This document shows, one piece after another, positions 62,103 through 64,000 of a stretch of DNA of 64,000 nucleotides (positions are counted from its first letter, which is position 1; each line of letters starts with the position of its first letter). Location of the stretch: the NCBI GenBank assembly GCA_913056455.1, contig CAJXMJ010000001.1, forward strand, positions 434,001 to 498,000, given 5' to 3'. The notes below the pieces were generated by a model. That model had not been told where the DNA came from. It worked only from the letters and a program-made list of their open reading frames with translations, and ran no database searches. Made by a program: the position numbers and the translations under genes. This stretch comes from an uncultured Fodinibius sp. GTDB lineage: Bacteria; Bacteroidota; Rhodothermia; Balneolales; Balneolaceae.

Positions 62103-62124
62103 GTTAAGGAAAGCGTTTCCTAAC
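62103..62124. promoter_or_regulatory. Inverted repeat between divergent ABC and esterase genes
   Basis: GTTA(A)GGAAA and TTTCCTAAC form 9-bp arms with a single bulged A around GCG. It lies centrally in the 123-bp divergent spacer, a natural place for an operator acting on both directions. No regulator can be named. Confidence 0.35.
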
Positions 62125-62166
62125 CTAAATGAAAATGATATAACAATAATTTACGCTTACTGATAT

Positions 62167-62814
62167 ATGAAACGGATTTTTACAGCTATTGTTTTGATTT
62201 TTTTACTTCCTATGTTGCTCGTTGGACAGGAGAAACCTAAGCGTATACTTTTTTTTGGTGATAGTATTACCGCAGGATATGGAGTAGGAGAGAAGAATGC
62301 ATTTCCCGCTTTTGTCCAGCAGAAAATTGATTCCCTGGATTGGAATTTTAAGGCGGTTAATGGGGGATCGAGTGGAGAAACATCCGCTGGCGGGTTATCG
62401 CGTATTGACTGGATGCTACGTCAGCCGATATCTGTTTTTGTGCTTGAACTGGGAGGCAATGACGGACTTCGTGGCATTGATTTGGATGCAACGAAGAAAA
62501 ATTTGCAGAAGATTATTGATGGGGTTGAAGCCAAGTATCCCAATGCGGAGATTGTTATTACCGGTATGCAGGTTCCGCCTAATTTAGGCCCCGAGTACAC
62601 CAGTAATTTTAAAGAGATATATCCTGAATTGGCCGAAGAAAATAATGCTGAACTTATCCCTTATTTTTTGGATGATCTGGGAGGTGATTCTGAGTTAATG
62701 CAATCCGATGGAATACATCCTACAGAAGCCGGCCATAGATTGTTGGCTGAAAAGACTTGGAAAGTGTTAAAACCAATCTTACAATCAAAGAGAACAGATA
62801 CTCACTCTAATTAA
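62167..62814 (+). CDS. tesA: SGNH-family esterase/lysophospholipase (TesA-like)
   Basis: The 215-residue periplasmic hydrolase has a signal peptide. Block I is FFGDSITAGYG with nucleophile Ser33, block III is LELGGNDGLRG with the oxyanion Asn, and block V is SDGIHPTEAGH with catalytic Asp and His. TesA-type enzymes cleave lysophospholipids, short esters and thioesters. It is divergent from the ABC pair, as in E. coli, and 14 bp before the PIG-L gene. Confidence 0.92.
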   Translation: MKRIFTAIVLIFLLPMLLVGQEKPKRILFFGDSITAGYGVGEKNAFPAFVQQKIDSLDWNFKAVNGGSSGETSAGGLSRIDWMLRQPISVFVLELGGNDGLRGIDLDATKKNLQKIIDGVEAKYPNAEIVITGMQVPPNLGPEYTSNFKEIYPELAEENNAELIPYFLDDLGGDSELMQSDGIHPTEAGHRLLAEKTWKVLKPILQSKRTDTHSN

Positions 62815-62828
62815 AAGCGTTTTCTATT

Positions 62829-63758
62829 ATGCGCAGCATAAAAGGGCTTTTCCTAATCATTAGTTTGCTTTTTCTACTTGGATTTACGGAGTTATCCCAA
62901 GCTCAAGAACTCGACTATGAACCGAAAGTGTTGTTGGTGACTGCTCACCCTGATGATGATGCCCTATTTGCGGCCACGGTTTTCAAGACTACACATCTGT
63001 TGGATGGCGTAGTAGATCTGGCCATTATGACGAACGGCGAAGGCGGATATAAATATTCGACGCTTGGAAATTATATTTATAATCGTGAGCTCGACAGGGA
63101 AGAGGTGGGGCGTGAATATCTTCCGGGTATTCGCAAGCGGGAACTGATGGCCGGCGGTAAAATTGTTGGTATGCGCAACTACTTCTTTTTCGATCAGGTG
63201 GATGACGAATATTCCAGAGATATTTCACGCGCGATGCAAAAGTGGGATACTAACTGGATTAAACAGCGACTGCAAAACATTTTGAAAGAGCAGCAATACG
63301 ATTTTGTATTTACCATGACGCCATCCAAAACGACACACGGACATCATAAAGCCTCGGCGATTTTGGCTCTGCTGGCTATACAAGAACTTCCAGAAGGAGA
63401 GCGTCCTATTGTTTTTGCAACGACTATAGTTGATTCATTGGGAGATAAAATCAACTATAATCAGTTGGAAGGGTATCCTATTTCTAAAGTGATGGAGGGA
63501 CAGCACCTGATGGAGTTTGATCGGACACAGAAATTTGGTCACGAAAATAGACTCGATTATAAAATTATTGCTAACTGGGTGATTGCCGAGCACAAATCAC
63601 AAGGGACGATGCAGCTGTTGATGGGACGTGGCAATGTGGAGCAGTACCGACCGTATGCAATTAATGACAAAGAGGATCTAACAAAAGCGAAGATTTTTTT
63701 TGAAGCTGTTAATGAAGTACCTATTTATCGAAATCCTAATGTGGAATTTAGGAACTGA
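62829..63758 (+). CDS. PIG-L family (LmbE-like) deacetylase, exported
   Basis: The 309-residue protein has a signal peptide (LFLIISLLFLLGFTELSQAQ) and the zinc motif VTAHPDDDALFAA near residues 37-49. The family His occurs in TPSKTTHGHHKASAILA. PIG-L enzymes remove N-acetyl groups from sugars such as N-acetylglucosamine derivatives. The export signal suggests an envelope or periplasmic substrate. It is probably co-transcribed with the esterase. After it, 63759-63806 contains a weak GAGAG/CTCTC repeat and no clear terminator. Confidence 0.88.
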   Translation: MRSIKGLFLIISLLFLLGFTELSQAQELDYEPKVLLVTAHPDDDALFAATVFKTTHLLDGVVDLAIMTNGEGGYKYSTLGNYIYNRELDREEVGREYLPGIRKRELMAGGKIVGMRNYFFFDQVDDEYSRDISRAMQKWDTNWIKQRLQNILKEQQYDFVFTMTPSKTTHGHHKASAILALLAIQELPEGERPIVFATTIVDSLGDKINYNQLEGYPISKVMEGQHLMEFDRTQKFGHENRLDYKIIANWVIAEHKSQGTMQLLMGRGNVEQYRPYAINDKEDLTKAKIFFEAVNEVPIYRNPNVEFRN

Positions 63759-63806
63759 AAAGAGAGAGCCTATAATCAAGGGTAGTGGACTCTCTTACCT
63801 AAAAGA

Positions 63807-64000
63807 TCATCTTTTAAATTTATAAGTCACTGATACATTTGCCGAAACGCTTACAGTCTGATCAAATTCTAACAGGCTGCTGTCAGGAGCTCTACTTGCC
63901 GTCATTTCCATCATTGGCCGGGGCGGGCGACTGCTGTACGAATGGCTGATATTTTGGATCCCGGTGATAGTTACTCCCGTTTCTGTGGCAATGGTTTCCG
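63807..64000 (-). CDS. C-terminal part of a probable outer-membrane protein (runs off window)
   Basis: Reading the minus strand, 63 codons are open from the window edge to TGA at 63807-63809. The end has alternating hydrophobic strands (FDQTVSVSANVSVTYKFKR), ending in an aromatic-basic beta-signal-like sequence. This fits the last strand of an outer-membrane barrel. The upstream part contains VTITGIQNISHSYSSRPP. Too little is visible to name a family. Confidence 0.55.
   Translation of the reverse strand, partial: ETIATETGVTITGIQNISHSYSSRPPRPMMEMTASRAPDSSLLEFDQTVSVSANVSVTYKFKR

Noticed and set aside
1-64000. tRNA, rRNA, CRISPR arrays, transposases and phage genes
   Set aside because: Looked for by eye in all intergenic regions. 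No cloverleaf, direct-repeat array, inverted-terminal-repeat element or integrase-like protein was found.

Overview
The window looks like a chromosomal segment from a Bacteroidota-superphylum bacterium, most likely Balneolota (a Balneola/Fodinibius-like marine or halophilic heterotroph). Four things point there: SusC/SusD and FecR/ECF genes; a short RpoD of the Bacteroidota type; recurrent TTG-N20-TAnnTTTG promoters with weak Shine-Dalgarno signals; and a 2-oxoglutarate dehydrogenase E1 fused to an E2-like domain, which to my knowledge occurs in Actinobacteria and Balneolota/Rhodothermota. The exact genus is inference. I saw no tRNA, rRNA, CRISPR array, insertion sequence or prophage gene. This is mostly core chromosome with a few accessory blocks.

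Layout. 1-408: 5' part of a moxR-like ATPase (minus). 676-7101: complex I membrane arm nuoJ-nuoK, then a terminator and a new promoter, then nuoL-nuoM-(pterin carbinolamine dehydratase)-nuoN. 7269-10451: rpsF-rpsR-rplI behind a structured leader, then dsbD. 10607-12670: exbB, a small membrane protein, and two exbD genes behind a palindromic promoter. 12745-16007: thiL and ftsH. 16213-20701: a TonB-dependent receptor with an IPT/beta-helix-like lipoprotein. 20863-23912: an arsenic operon (arsR, arsM, LMW-phosphatase-like reductase, ACR3 pump) with a visible promoter and operator. 24063-25438: a PTPS-type pterin synthase and folE2.

25523-39247 is a polysaccharide utilisation locus: GH3 glucosidase (minus), ECF sigma factor, FecR anti-sigma, SusC, SusD, a PKD lipoprotein, a GH16 endo-glucanase and a sugar-porter MFS transporter. 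GH16 plus GH3 suggests a laminarin-like beta-1,3-glucan as substrate. 39398-43057: kgd (minus). 43278-48806: pepF, a GAF/degenerate-GGDEF protein, deoB and rpoD. 48926-55389: a two-component system with a large beta-propeller sensor, an unusual Tyr-rich then Arg/Ser-rich lipoprotein, and an outer-membrane barrel protein. 55393-62043 (all minus): a lipoprotein nuclease/phosphatase-fold enzyme, a tandem UspA, CorA, a 56-residue membrane protein, and a YbbP/YbbA-type ABC exporter pair. 62167-63758: divergent tesA-like esterase and a PIG-L deacetylase. 63807-64000: 3' end of a probable outer-membrane protein (minus).

No large unknown defence or mobile system was found. The most unusual items are the low-complexity lipoprotein downstream of the propeller-type two-component system, the GAF/GGDEF-relic protein, the 20-bp palindrome in the exbB promoter, the rpsF leader hairpin, the small membrane proteins, and the scattered genes consistent with a biopterin-type pathway. 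Start codons were often moved downstream from the longest open frame, to the ATG that yields a family-typical N-terminus or signal peptide. No homology search was run, so all family names rest on recognised motifs.
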